Shown: positions 41,028 to 50,050 of the stretch, piece after piece | Layout of the letters: every line of letters begins with the position of its first letter | Position numbering within the stretch: the first letter of the stretch is position 1 | Source of the DNA: JACMLC01 sp963817025 | GTDB lineage: Bacteria; Acidobacteriota; Blastocatellia; Pyrinomonadales; Pyrinomonadaceae | Reading direction: 5' to 3' | DNA length: 64,000 nt | NCBI GenBank assembly: GCA_963817025.1 | Contig: CAWFML010000001.1 | Span: forward strand, 248,001-312,000 | Notes under the pieces: model-generated | What the model was told of the DNA's origin: nothing | Databases searched by the model: none | What the model saw: the letters and a program-made list of their open reading frames with translations, nothing else | Position numbers and translations under genes: made by a program

Positions 41028-42494
41028 TTAGAGCTTCTTGATATATTCGACCAGCGCGTCCTTTTCTTCCGGCGTCAGCTTTGTGCCGTAGAGATGGCCC
41101 GTGTTGCTGTTTCCCTGCAACGCCGTATCGAACTTGAAGAACCTGTGGCCGTTTTCTTCCGCGACGTTTGTCACAAAGCCGAGCTTGATCTGATCGAAAA
41201 CGTCATAGCCGCGATAAAATTCTTTGGGACGGTTCTCAGGAGGCTCAAGCAAATCTCTCAGGGTCGGCACAGAGCCGTTATGCAGAAACGGAGCGCGCAG
41301 CCACACGCCGTCAAGCGGCATGTTGGCGTAGCCGTTCGTCTTCCTAAAATGTGAGAAACGCCACTCGTAACCCGCATACAGCGTGTTCTGATTCTCAAGC
41401 AATTCATACGTGTATGAATCAAGACGATGGCGGTCTGTTTGAATCTCTTCAATCGGCGTCACCTTGCCGACCTGCGCGCCGTCAAAGGCATGACAGCCCG
41501 CGCAGTTCTGTTGCCAGACCGTTTGTCCCTTTGCCGCCAACGCTTCATTGACCGGATACGGGTAAGGCGGCGCGGGCAAATCCCAGAGCCATGTTTCGAT
41601 ACGTTTCAAGCGATCAAGGTCAATCGTCGTCGGCGTCACGCCCGCGCCTAAGGAGGCGGATTTGTTGCGCTCGACCACGGAAGTGTTGTTGCCGTCCCAG
41701 TGAAGCTGCATCCCTTCGCGCGGTCTCTGATGCCAGATGACCGGCAGGTCAACCGTGCCGATGGTGTGGTCTTTCTCCATCGGAAAATTGAATTGCAGAG
41801 CTTTGTATGGATTAAAAGTGTCCACGCGGCCCGGCCCCCAATCGGGGCGCACATTCATAAAAGAAGTGCGCCGCGCCTGTTCCGTCAAAACCTCGCGCGT
41901 GCGCCAGACGGCCTCTCGATACATCAGCTTTTCAATCGGGTTGAGGCTGGTGCGCTGCGCTATGGCCTGCATCACATTGTCCACTGTGAAGCGCGGGTCT
42001 TGCGCCGCTCCATAAAGAAAACGCGCGTAGCCCTGTAAATCGAAATTGTTGGCGGGCATGCCGAGGATGATGCGCGGCTTGCTCTGCGCGGTGTCGCGCA
42101 CGGTTCCCGTATGACAGAGCGCGCAGTTCATCCCGACGCGGTCAACCAGCACGCGCCGGATTGAAAAGCCTATCGGCGTATCCTTGCCCGGCTCTTCCAA
42201 CAAGCCGAAACCGGCATAGCCTTTTCCGGCGACAGGCAACTTGTCTGGAAACATGTCCGGCATCACTTTCCAAATCCAGTAGGGAATGCCGTTGGCCGGT
42301 TCGCTGCCGATAGAGCCGTACTTGAAATGCTCGTTGATGTCAGGGTAGTCAACCGCCGCGCTCCCGACCGGAATAAGCTTCCAGAAGAGATAGGTGACGA
42401 TCATCGCCAGCACGAAGAGGACGATGAGCGTCCATTTGCCGAATCTCTTGCGTTCGGCAAGCTCGACGGGTGTTAGTGGGTCTTGATCTTTCAT
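41028..42494 (-). CDS. Periplasmic di-haem c-type cytochrome (CcpA/RoxA-like), paralogue
   Basis: A 488-residue cytochrome with an N-terminal membrane anchor (WTLIVLFVLAMIVTYLFWKL) and two CxxCH motifs, CALCH near 148 and CAGCH near 335. The C-terminal block MPLDGVWLRAPFLHNGSVPT and YRGYDVFDQ matches the neighbouring cytochrome closely. The conserved PDWGPGRVDTFNPYKALQFN lies between the haem sites. The two paralogues could pass electrons to each other or act on different substrates. The gene follows the OYE gene after a 38-bp-arm fold-back that fills the whole gap. Confidence 0.88.
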   Translation of the reverse strand: MKDQDPLTPVELAERKRFGKWTLIVLFVLAMIVTYLFWKLIPVGSAAVDYPDINEHFKYGSIGSEPANGIPYWIWKVMPDMFPDKLPVAGKGYAGFGLLEEPGKDTPIGFSIRRVLVDRVGMNCALCHTGTVRDTAQSKPRIILGMPANNFDLQGYARFLYGAAQDPRFTVDNVMQAIAQRTSLNPIEKLMYREAVWRTREVLTEQARRTSFMNVRPDWGPGRVDTFNPYKALQFNFPMEKDHTIGTVDLPVIWHQRPREGMQLHWDGNNTSVVERNKSASLGAGVTPTTIDLDRLKRIETWLWDLPAPPYPYPVNEALAAKGQTVWQQNCAGCHAFDGAQVGKVTPIEEIQTDRHRLDSYTYELLENQNTLYAGYEWRFSHFRKTNGYANMPLDGVWLRAPFLHNGSVPTLRDLLEPPENRPKEFYRGYDVFDQIKLGFVTNVAEENGHRFFKFDTALQGNSNTGHLYGTKLTPEEKDALVEYIKKL

Positions 42495-42535
42495 AAAGGA
42501 GAAGCCTCCCTGTAGATAAGCTTTCCGGCCTGCCT

Positions 42536-42670
42536 GTCAGAACCGCGAGCGAGAGCAAGGATGAAGGATGAAGGCGGAAGGATGAAAGGCAGGCCGTTCA
42601 AACATGAACCACTCAACTTTAAATAGCATGCTCTTCATCCTTCATCCTTGCTCTCGCTCGCGGTTCTGAC
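42536..42670. repeat. Post-stop fold-back repeat, heptamer-built (38-bp perfect arms)
   Basis: The arms at 42536-42573 and 42633-42670 are exact reverse complements with a 59-base loop. The right arm reads cttcatc, cttcatc, cttgctc, tcgctcg, cggttct. On the minus strand it begins at the first base after the stop codon of the OYE gene (42671). It is the longest perfect arm pair in the window. Confidence 0.95.
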
Positions 42671-43999
42671 TTAGTGATAAGCGGGCGTGCCTTCAAAGAC
42701 GGTCATGATCTCCTTAATCATCCGGTCATAGTCGCCGTCATAACGCGACAGCTCGTAACAGCCGAGCGGGTCAGAAATCGCGTGTACCAGACACTTGTTG
42801 CAATAGGTGCAGGGTTTATCAGGCAAGTCTTTGCCGGAAGCGTAGATGTGTGCCAGGTCGTTATTCGCCACCAGCGGGCGCGCGATGGCGACGCCGTCAC
42901 AGTAGCCCTCTTTAATCACCTTGCGTATATACGAGGCCGTCTGAAAACCGCCTGTGCAAAGCACAGGGACTTTGACGTGCTTCTTGATCTCGCGCGCATC
43001 GCCGACGCTGATGCCTTCGATGATGTCCGGCTTGGTGCGGTTCCAGAGGAAATTAAAGAAGGGACGGAGCAGCCTGTAGCGAAACAACAGGAAATTGCGA
43101 AAGCCGTACACGCCGCTCGGAATCATGCCGCCGTAGGTGCGCGCGGCGTGCTCAAGCGGAAACGGGCCGGGCGGGTTCAAGGGATGCGGAAAAGTGCTGC
43201 CGCTCGAAACATGTATGGCATCGGCTCCGGCCTCTTCGACCATTTTGGCAATCGGAATCGTGTCGTCCAGCGTGTTGCCCTTCTTCTCCCAGAAGGCGAG
43301 CGCGTTGTTGTGATCCACTGCGCTGAGCTTGACCTGAAAGTGGAAATCATCGCCGACCGCGCTTCTGACCGCGCGCATGATTTCGAGCAGGAAGCGCGCA
43401 CGATTTTCCAGCGAGCCGCCGTATTCGTCTTTGCGGTTGTTGATGCCCGAGCTTAAGAATTGATTTATCAGATAGCCGTTGCAGGCGTGTAGTTCTACGC
43501 CATCCAATCCGGCAGCTTGTGCGCGGCGCGCGGCGTCGCCAAACTGCCCGACGACCATCTTGATTTCATCGCGCGTCATCGCCTGACACAAGAGGCCGTG
43601 AAAAGAGTCTGTCGTGTCGGTCGAGCTTAAGGCTCTGTTGAAAGAGTTCTCGACGCCGCCGACATCTCGCTGGCGGCCTCCGTGGCTGAGTTGCATGATG
43701 TACTTGCAACCGTACTCATGCACCTTCTCTCCAACCCTGCGCCAGAAAGGAATCTTGTCGTCGTGGTCTATGAAGGCGTAGTTCGGCAGGATACGCCCGC
43801 GCGCACTGATGGGCACATGCGAAGAGATAATCGCGCCGACGCCGCCGCGCGCAAATTTCTCTTCCCAGTTGATGCGCGCCTGCGTGCCGATGCCGTTGTA
43901 GTAATCGAACCTGCCGGAGATATTCGAGCGGAAGATACGATTTTTCACCGTGAGGTTGCGAAACTGTAAAGGCTCGAAAATGACATCCTGCTCTGCCAT
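42671..43999 (-). CDS. Old-yellow-enzyme-type NADH:flavin oxidoreductase
   Basis: About 442 residues from the ATG at 43997-43999, which has an AGGAGG nine bases upstream. The frame stays open for 52 further codons with no family similarity. An FMN-binding TIM barrel shows LTVKNRIFRSNISGRFD, IMQLSHGGRQ, GVELHACNGYLINQFLS and LLEIMRAVRSAVG. The C-terminus has CTYCNKCLVHAISDPLGC, a Cys cluster like the iron-sulphur site of 2,4-dienoyl-CoA-reductase-type relatives, but the second flavin domain is missing. It would reduce an activated C=C bond, which fits a ring or enone intermediate made by the GMC enzymes. Confidence 0.88.
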   Translation of the reverse strand: MAEQDVIFEPLQFRNLTVKNRIFRSNISGRFDYYNGIGTQARINWEEKFARGGVGAIISSHVPISARGRILPNYAFIDHDDKIPFWRRVGEKVHEYGCKYIMQLSHGGRQRDVGGVENSFNRALSSTDTTDSFHGLLCQAMTRDEIKMVVGQFGDAARRAQAAGLDGVELHACNGYLINQFLSSGINNRKDEYGGSLENRARFLLEIMRAVRSAVGDDFHFQVKLSAVDHNNALAFWEKKGNTLDDTIPIAKMVEEAGADAIHVSSGSTFPHPLNPPGPFPLEHAARTYGGMIPSGVYGFRNFLLFRYRLLRPFFNFLWNRTKPDIIEGISVGDAREIKKHVKVPVLCTGGFQTASYIRKVIKEGYCDGVAIARPLVANNDLAHIYASGKDLPDKPCTYCNKCLVHAISDPLGCYELSRYDGDYDRMIKEIMTVFEGTPAYH

Positions 44000-44067
44000 G
44001 ACTCCGTTCCTCCTACTCGTCTGAAAATTTCCGCCTGCGGGCCAAACAAGAGCGTTGAACCAGATGT

Positions 44068-44158
44068 TCTTTGCGGCGCTTTGCGTCTGTTCTTCTTTGC
44101 GGTTAAGAGTTTTTTTTAACGCAAAGGGCGCGAAGTATTTTCGCAAAGAGCGCAAAGA
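44068..44158. repeat. Nested fold-back of ctttgcg words
   Basis: Outer arms at 44068-44085 and 44142-44158 (tctttgcggcgctttgcg against its near complement) enclose an inner hairpin at 44095-44126 (ctttgcggttaa / ttaacgcaaag). It lies 52 bases after the stop of the acetoacetate-decarboxylase-like gene, in the gap before the OYE gene. Confidence 0.75.
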
Positions 44159-44209
44159 TTATTTTCTGTCGTGACTGCTTCCATCTCCATTATGTGAGTC
44201 GCCTGCGCT

Positions 44210-45106
44210 CTAGTGACGCTCCGCCTTCAACTGCGCGTCCACAGCCGCGCGGTCTGGCGGCGTGAGCCAGACTTCGCCGAGGCCGAGGTTGACGACGCTC
44301 TCCAAGCCTTCGGGCGCGTGTTGCGGGGCCTGTTCGTAAGTGACGAACCAGCTCTCGCAGTAATCGTCGAGCGTGCCGTTGGTGCTTGGGAGAAATGCTG
44401 TAAAGACAGGGTCTTTGCTGATCTCAAGCTCTTTCAAGGGCTGCATCAAAGGGTGGCCGCCAAGAGTCAGTGTGGCCGCGCCTTTTTTGAATAAAGAGAA
44501 CCCCACCTTGCTTTTGAAATAAATGCGCGAGCGCATCAGCATCCCGCGAAACTCGCAATAGTTAATCGCGCCGATGTTGAGCGGCATCCATGCTTTGCTT
44601 GGTCGCTCGATGTCAATCCGCATGGCAAACTGCCCGTCCTTGTCATACTGGCTGCTGACGATTTTGTCTGTGATGACGAAATCCAAGTTGGCCTGATGCT
44701 TGGGCATGCCCCAGATGCCTTTGCCGCCTTTGACGGAAATCTCCGTGCTGACGGGCAGGTCTATGACGTACTGGCCCAGACCGTAGTGCGTCCAGAAGAG
44801 CGCGGGAACGAAACGCGGCGCAGCCTTGCGCCCGTGCGTGCAGGCGATGGCGATGCTGAACTCTATGTATTTGCCGATGACCGTGTTGACGTAGTTGATG
44901 ACGGTGATGACGAGCAAGCCTTCGTTCCACAGGCGATAGGGATAGACCTCGTTGCCCGGCATCAATTTTTTGGCTTTGTCTGCATTGATCTTAAAGACAG
45001 CGAAGAGCGCAGGCGTCTCGTGACACGCAATCGGCAGGTGATACGGGATGTGATCCACCAGCGAATAACGGCCCGACTGTCTCTTTAAACGTCCAGGCAT
45101 TCCCAT
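44210..45106 (-). CDS. Acetoacetate-decarboxylase-family protein
   Basis: 298 residues with an AAAGGA ribosome-binding region about nine bases before the ATG. The acetoacetate decarboxylase fold is visible in the conserved stretches LLVITVINYVNTVIGKYIEF and KGIWGMPKHQANLDF. The latter is where the family places its active-site Lys-Glu region. Members of this branch include decarboxylases as well as enzymes that bind hydrophobic keto compounds. It lies 12 bases downstream of the alpha/beta hydrolase gene. In the pathway it could decarboxylate or isomerise a beta-keto product, but the substrate is not known. Confidence 0.85.
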   Translation of the reverse strand: MGMPGRLKRQSGRYSLVDHIPYHLPIACHETPALFAVFKINADKAKKLMPGNEVYPYRLWNEGLLVITVINYVNTVIGKYIEFSIAIACTHGRKAAPRFVPALFWTHYGLGQYVIDLPVSTEISVKGGKGIWGMPKHQANLDFVITDKIVSSQYDKDGQFAMRIDIERPSKAWMPLNIGAINYCEFRGMLMRSRIYFKSKVGFSLFKKGAATLTLGGHPLMQPLKELEISKDPVFTAFLPSTNGTLDDYCESWFVTYEQAPQHAPEGLESVVNLGLGEVWLTPPDRAAVDAQLKAERH

Positions 45107-45118
45107 AAGAAATTTCCT

Positions 45119-46183
45119 TTAGTTGTCTTTATCCAGTTCCGCCACCAGTCGCGGGAAGGTGTCTTGAGCCGCGTTGCGGCCCATAAAAACATCCAGATGG
45201 CCGTAGGTCTCAAAGACATGATGCGAGTGATAATTCTTGCGCTGTTTGTCGAAATACTCGAAAGTCCTCGCCTGACTTTCCGGCAGAAAGCAGAGATTCT
45301 TTGCGCCCGCGAAAAAAGCAAAGCGCGCATCCGTCTGCGGCGGCTGGGCCGTAAAATCCGCTGGCAGTTCTTTCTTGCCCTCGACGGAAATCAAGTTGCC
45401 CTTGCTGACACAACGCGCCATCTGCTTAAAGAATGTGATGGGAACTTTGGCAAACTCGTGCTTGAGCCATTCGTGCGTCTCGTCGTTCAGATTCTCGTGT
45501 CGCCACAAGGCCGGAAAGCCGCTCCCGTAAGTAAAACTCACCTGCTTGCAGACGGCGTTATCGCACTCGTGATGCGTCAGCTTGACGAGCAGGGAAATCA
45601 TCTTGGCCGCGAAGGTCGGAGCGTTCAAGCCCCATTGCGGGTCGAGATAATCCGTCATCAGGCCAATCATCGGGACGGCGAGTTTGAGCTTTGTCGCAGA
45701 CAGGCCGGGGACGACCGTGTGCAGAGAGACTGCGTTGGTGACGATGGTCTTGACCTGCGGCACGAGGCCCGCCATCGCAGACATCATAAAGCTGGTCGAA
45801 CCCTGGCAATGAATGACAGCTTTAACTTCATCCGCGCCGGTCTCTTTGACAATCGTCCTGATTGCTTCGGGATGGTCATAGATGGCTGCCTGATCCAGCG
45901 TCCAGTGGTTCGGCTTGAGATCAATGCTCGCGCGCCAGTTTTCCATCCACACGTCATAGCCGTGCTCGATCAGGTAATCAACAAAAGTGGTTTCAACCGG
46001 AGCGCGGAACAGGTTGGCGCGCACGCCCGCGCCGTGCACGAGCATCACAGGGCCTCTGGTCGGAGGCTTTTCTCCCTGCACATGTATCAGGTTGCACTGG
46101 AATCCGTCACCGGCTGTGAACGGAACTGTGCGCTCCGTGTAATTCCTCTTGCCCTGTAGGTCTTGAGATACTGCTTGTGACAT
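45119..46183 (-). CDS. Alpha/beta hydrolase
   Basis: About 354 residues from the ATG at 46181-46183, which has AAGGAG five bases upstream. A Met ten codons earlier overlaps the previous stop by four bases and is less likely. The oxyanion region reads MLVHGAGVRANLF, and the nucleophile elbow is HCQGSTSF with Ser replacing the more common GxSxG context. A later His in ETYGHLDVFMG completes the triad. In cholesterol-oxidase-like proteins of actinobacteria an alpha/beta-hydrolase domain is fused to the GMC domain. Here the GMC gene (46210) lies directly upstream as a separate gene. An ester or lactone hydrolase role is inferred. Confidence 0.87.
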   Translation of the reverse strand: MSQAVSQDLQGKRNYTERTVPFTAGDGFQCNLIHVQGEKPPTRGPVMLVHGAGVRANLFRAPVETTFVDYLIEHGYDVWMENWRASIDLKPNHWTLDQAAIYDHPEAIRTIVKETGADEVKAVIHCQGSTSFMMSAMAGLVPQVKTIVTNAVSLHTVVPGLSATKLKLAVPMIGLMTDYLDPQWGLNAPTFAAKMISLLVKLTHHECDNAVCKQVSFTYGSGFPALWRHENLNDETHEWLKHEFAKVPITFFKQMARCVSKGNLISVEGKKELPADFTAQPPQTDARFAFFAGAKNLCFLPESQARTFEYFDKQRKNYHSHHVFETYGHLDVFMGRNAAQDTFPRLVAELDKDN

Positions 46184-46209
46184 TACTTCTCCTTGCAAAA
46201 CTTCTCTTC

Positions 46210-48000
46210 TCATGCTCCCTTGCGCTGTGCGATGAGATGGTCTGCACAGCGGTCAGAGAATGCGCCGATGGTCAATGAAGGATTTGGCCCGACCGGGCCG
46301 GGCATGGCAGAGCCGTCAACGACATATAGACCCGGATAGCCGAAGACCTCTCCGTATTGATCCACCACGCCTTGCTCCGGCCCTGCGCCCATCGGCGCGC
46401 CGCCGAGAGGGTGAGCCGTCAGGACTTGACGAAAGAGCGTGTAAGCGGGGTTGTCCAGATATTCCGCGTTCAAGGCTCTGGCGATGGCTTTGCCGACACG
46501 CCTCACGCGGTCGAAATAGTCCTTCGAGATCTTGATCGCCCAATCGCATTCGAGCAGGCCGTCCTCAGAGAGATACAGCTTGCCGTTCGGAATATCACGT
46601 CCCATCGTGAGCACCGGGAATGAGCTGACGGAACTGCTGGCCGGGCCGATCAAATCGGAAATCTCCGCGCTCAGGTCTGCATCATTGCTGAATCCCAAAC
46701 GATACTTGGCGGCAATCTTGAGAAACTTCAGAGACCGTTTCAAAAAAGCCGGAAGCCCGGACAATTCCGAAAACCAGCTCAGCAGATAAGGATTGCCTCC
46801 ATCTTCAGCATAGAAGCCGCGTCCCTGCGGGCCATCTCCGTCCAGCGTGTCGCCGACACGAATCGCGCTGGTGATGACCGGCCCGAAGCTGGGGTCTAGA
46901 CGGCGCGGCACGCTCTGGCCGTGCTTTTCCTCCATGCTCTTGACGATGAACGAGAGCAGGTCGCCGTTGACGCAGAAGCGCGAGCCGAGCGTCTGCATGT
47001 TCAGGCGCGGGAAATGTTGAGCCTGATTTTTTAATAACAGGTGTGGCGTGCCAAACGTCCCGGCGGCGAGTATCAAGCGGTCGCAGGTAATCGTCCCTTC
47101 CGGCGGCGGCGGGCACTGGCCTGTCTGCGGGTCAACCTGTTTCGGGTCGTGCCTGAGAAAGACGACCTTGTATCCTTTGCCGTCGAGTGGCGCGATGGTC
47201 TTGACCTCGCACAAAGTTTCCACCTTCGCGGGGTTCGGCTTTTGATGTATGGCCGCCGTCACGTAAGTGTAGTCGAGCGTGTTCTTGCTGCCGTAGTTAC
47301 ATCCGATGTCACACTCGCCGCAGAGGCGACAGGTCTGGCGCGGCATCTCGCGGCCAGCCATTACCGCATGATAATTCGGATAAGGCTCGTCAAGCTCTGC
47401 GCCGACGATGGGCGGGTTGGCAGGGTCATCTTCGTCAGGGTTGCTGACATGCTTGCGTTTGAAGCTGACGGCCAGATTGAGCGGCAGCCACCTGTGCGTA
47501 GAGTTATCGTCGAGCTGCATCTTCCGGTCTGCTTCGCGCATTGCCAGAGTCTTTGGCGTCGCGTCATAGGGCGGATGACTCAGCGGGTACTTCTGCACGT
47601 TCATCATTTTCTCGACACGCCCGTAGTGCGGTTCGAGGTTATCGTAAGTGATGGGCCATGATTCGGTGACGCCGCCCTCTGTCTCGTCCTTGACGAACCA
47701 CTTCGGGTCTTTGCGAATCAGAATATTCGCGTAGATGAGCGAGCCGCCGCCGAGACCGCTGGAGATGAGCGCGCCAGACCCCTTAAACGACCAGACATCG
47801 AACATGCCGTAGAGGCCAGAGGAAGGGTCCCAGAAATTTTTTCCTAAATCATAAGGAGCACGCGCAAAGGAATTTGGCGGATAGGCTTTGCCGCGCTCAA
47901 GCAGGCAGACTCTCAGGCCAGCTTCCGCCAGGCGGTAGGCCATCACCGCGCCGCCAAAGCCCGAGCCGATGATGACCGCATCGAAATGTTCGTTGTCCAT
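46210..48000 (-). CDS. GMC-type FAD oxidoreductase (cholesterol-oxidase-like), larger paralogue
   Basis: A 596-residue flavoprotein. The FAD-binding AVIIGSGFGGAVMAYRLAEA starts near residue 9. A Cys-rich motif CRLCGECDIGCNYGSKNTLD near 220-240 corresponds to the one in the enzyme at 36946. The C-terminal VVDGSAMPGPVGPNPSLTIG holds the catalytic region. An insertion around 255-290 makes it longer. It probably oxidises a secondary alcohol, perhaps a sterol or terpenoid. It is followed by the hydrolase gene, supporting a stepwise oxidation-hydrolysis route. Confidence 0.9.
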   Translation of the reverse strand: MDNEHFDAVIIGSGFGGAVMAYRLAEAGLRVCLLERGKAYPPNSFARAPYDLGKNFWDPSSGLYGMFDVWSFKGSGALISSGLGGGSLIYANILIRKDPKWFVKDETEGGVTESWPITYDNLEPHYGRVEKMMNVQKYPLSHPPYDATPKTLAMREADRKMQLDDNSTHRWLPLNLAVSFKRKHVSNPDEDDPANPPIVGAELDEPYPNYHAVMAGREMPRQTCRLCGECDIGCNYGSKNTLDYTYVTAAIHQKPNPAKVETLCEVKTIAPLDGKGYKVVFLRHDPKQVDPQTGQCPPPPEGTITCDRLILAAGTFGTPHLLLKNQAQHFPRLNMQTLGSRFCVNGDLLSFIVKSMEEKHGQSVPRRLDPSFGPVITSAIRVGDTLDGDGPQGRGFYAEDGGNPYLLSWFSELSGLPAFLKRSLKFLKIAAKYRLGFSNDADLSAEISDLIGPASSSVSSFPVLTMGRDIPNGKLYLSEDGLLECDWAIKISKDYFDRVRRVGKAIARALNAEYLDNPAYTLFRQVLTAHPLGGAPMGAGPEQGVVDQYGEVFGYPGLYVVDGSAMPGPVGPNPSLTIGAFSDRCADHLIAQRKGA

Positions 48001-48058
48001 GATGAAGCAAGCCTTTCTCTCTCACCACTAAGAATTTGATTCGCGTGCTGGCTGACCA

Positions 48059-50050
48059 TCAAGCTTCGTGCAGGTGCGAGACGCTCTCGACGCCTGTGTG
48101 CGTGCCCGCTTTCTTTAAAATGACAGGAGGCTCTATCAGTTCCGGCTCGGTGGCGCGCGGGTCGTCGGAGACAAGAGCAGGGCGTTTGTCGTCTGCATCC
48201 GGGCGCGGCTTCCACTTGCGCGGCACGCGCCTGATGCCAATCGGATAGATGGTCAGGCTTCCGTCTTTATCTATGTGCAGCCTGAGCGTGTTCTTCCAGT
48301 CTTCGACGGCAATCGAAGAGAAGGCTTCGTTTGAATGTCTCCCGAAGAAGTTCATGGACAAGAGCAGATAAAGCCCCATCACGAGCGAGCCGAAGACAAA
48401 GCCGCCGAGCAGAATCAGCACAGAGACCAGCAGCATGCGCCAATCAAGATGAAACTCATAGTTTGCCAGAGACACCTGCGAGACCCATGCGAGCGATGAA
48501 ATCTTCGACACAAAGGAGACGGCAACGATGGCGACCCCGAACGCAGCCAGAATGTGCGCCACCCCGTGCAAAGAACCCATGATGCCCCTGTAAAGTCTGG
48601 AGCGGGTGTCCGTGAAAAAGACGAAGGCGGCGAGCGTCAGCACGACCAGAAAAGAGGTCACGGAGCTATCGAGCACGCTGTAGAGAGCGGTGCTGGCAAT
48701 CGTTCCTAGATCGTAATTGAGATGGCTGAAACGCCAGTAGCTATCATCTATCCGGGCGACGACAGAGAGCGTCATAACCAGATACAGCACAGCCGTCACC
48801 AGCCCGAAAGTCCAGCTCGCATTCCCTTTCAGATAAGGAAATATCAGATTGCGCCAGCACAATCGCCGCGACTCTTTTCTTGGCGGGTAGCAGGCTCTGA
48901 GCGCGAAGACGCGGTCGTTCATCATCCCGTCAAGGCTCTTCTCGACAATGACATCAAGCTTTCTTCCCAAATATCCTTCGTGCGTCGGATGCAGGAATGC
49001 GCCGCCGCCGCCCGCCGTAATCTTCTGTGTTGATTGGTCCAGAGATTCATGACGGCGATAATGATGCAGGTCTCCGGCGATAAAGACGGCCACGCCTTTG
49101 CCAAGTCTTTTTTCGAGCAGTCTCAGATTGCTCTCGTTGTAATTGGGTTCGTCCAGTCCTTCAAATTGCGCGGCGCGAATCCAGTGCGGCTCGGCATGAC
49201 AGAGGATGACGCTCGCGTGCTCATTGGTTCTAGCCGTCTCCGCCTCCATCTCTGCGGCGAGGCTTCTAAAATATTCGACCTGCGGCCCGTCTATATCCGA
49301 GCCGAGTTGCACGTCCGTTCCCAGCAGCCACCAGTTGTGCGGGAGTTTTAAAGCAAAGTAACTGCGCGCTTGCTGCGTGCGCCAGCCGGCGAACCAGCGG
49401 TGAGAGGTGAAGAGGCGTGTAAAAGCCACCAGACTGTCATACCAGTCATGGTTGCCGGGAACGGCGAAGACGTGCGGGTGATTGCTGTCCGTGTAACGGA
49501 GCGCGGTCTCGTATGGCGCGATCAATCGCTCGTTGTAAACATCGCGGCTGGCCGTCGGGTAAACCTCGTCGCCGCCAAAGATGAGTATGTCTCCCCTGTG
49601 CGTCTCCTCCTGTCGCTGCTCTTTGGTCTGAGGGTCTGTGTAGGTAAAGGTGCGACCCGTTTCGGCCAGATGATGCGCTATCGCATAGGTCGAGTTCCAG
49701 CCGTCACCGACATCGCCGACGTAATCTATCCAGATTGAATCTCGCGGTCGCGTCGTGTCAGGCGCACAGTCATCCTTTCCATCGTCCCTGTAATGAAAGC
49801 TATAGTCATAGAACTTTTCCTGCTCGCCCGCGCCCATCGCTTCCACCAATCTTCTATCGGAGTGATGACCGAAGATGGTCGAGATGGCGACCTCGATTCC
49901 GGTCTTGGCAAGCTGGCGCGGGTCATACCAACCAACCATCGGCAGTTGTTTGGGCTTCGGGTGCGGCGTGACTCCCTGAGAGACCGCAGCAGGCGCTGTC
50001 GTTATCGACTGACTCACGCTCTCGAATGTTTGCCCGTTCTGCGTAGCCAT
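48059..50050 (-). CDS. Membrane calcineurin-like metallophosphoesterase, first gene of the operon
   Basis: 663 residues with AGAAGGA about seven bases before the ATG. Metal-ligand motifs are ILIFGGDEVYPTAS, FAVPGNHDWYD, VILCHAEPHW and VFIAGDLHHYRRH. Five to six membrane helices follow between about 400 and 590 (GLVTAVLYLVMTLSVVARI, SFLVVLTLAAFVFFTDT). The soluble C-terminus ends in a charged tail. It is a shorter paralogue of the protein encoded at 32980-35829 and opens the run that ends with that gene. A promoter lies about 420 bases upstream. The substrate is unknown. Confidence 0.85.
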   Translation of the reverse strand: MATQNGQTFESVSQSITTAPAAVSQGVTPHPKPKQLPMVGWYDPRQLAKTGIEVAISTIFGHHSDRRLVEAMGAGEQEKFYDYSFHYRDDGKDDCAPDTTRPRDSIWIDYVGDVGDGWNSTYAIAHHLAETGRTFTYTDPQTKEQRQEETHRGDILIFGGDEVYPTASRDVYNERLIAPYETALRYTDSNHPHVFAVPGNHDWYDSLVAFTRLFTSHRWFAGWRTQQARSYFALKLPHNWWLLGTDVQLGSDIDGPQVEYFRSLAAEMEAETARTNEHASVILCHAEPHWIRAAQFEGLDEPNYNESNLRLLEKRLGKGVAVFIAGDLHHYRRHESLDQSTQKITAGGGGAFLHPTHEGYLGRKLDVIVEKSLDGMMNDRVFALRACYPPRKESRRLCWRNLIFPYLKGNASWTFGLVTAVLYLVMTLSVVARIDDSYWRFSHLNYDLGTIASTALYSVLDSSVTSFLVVLTLAAFVFFTDTRSRLYRGIMGSLHGVAHILAAFGVAIVAVSFVSKISSLAWVSQVSLANYEFHLDWRMLLVSVLILLGGFVFGSLVMGLYLLLSMNFFGRHSNEAFSSIAVEDWKNTLRLHIDKDGSLTIYPIGIRRVPRKWKPRPDADDKRPALVSDDPRATEPELIEPPVILKKAGTHTGVESVSHLHEA

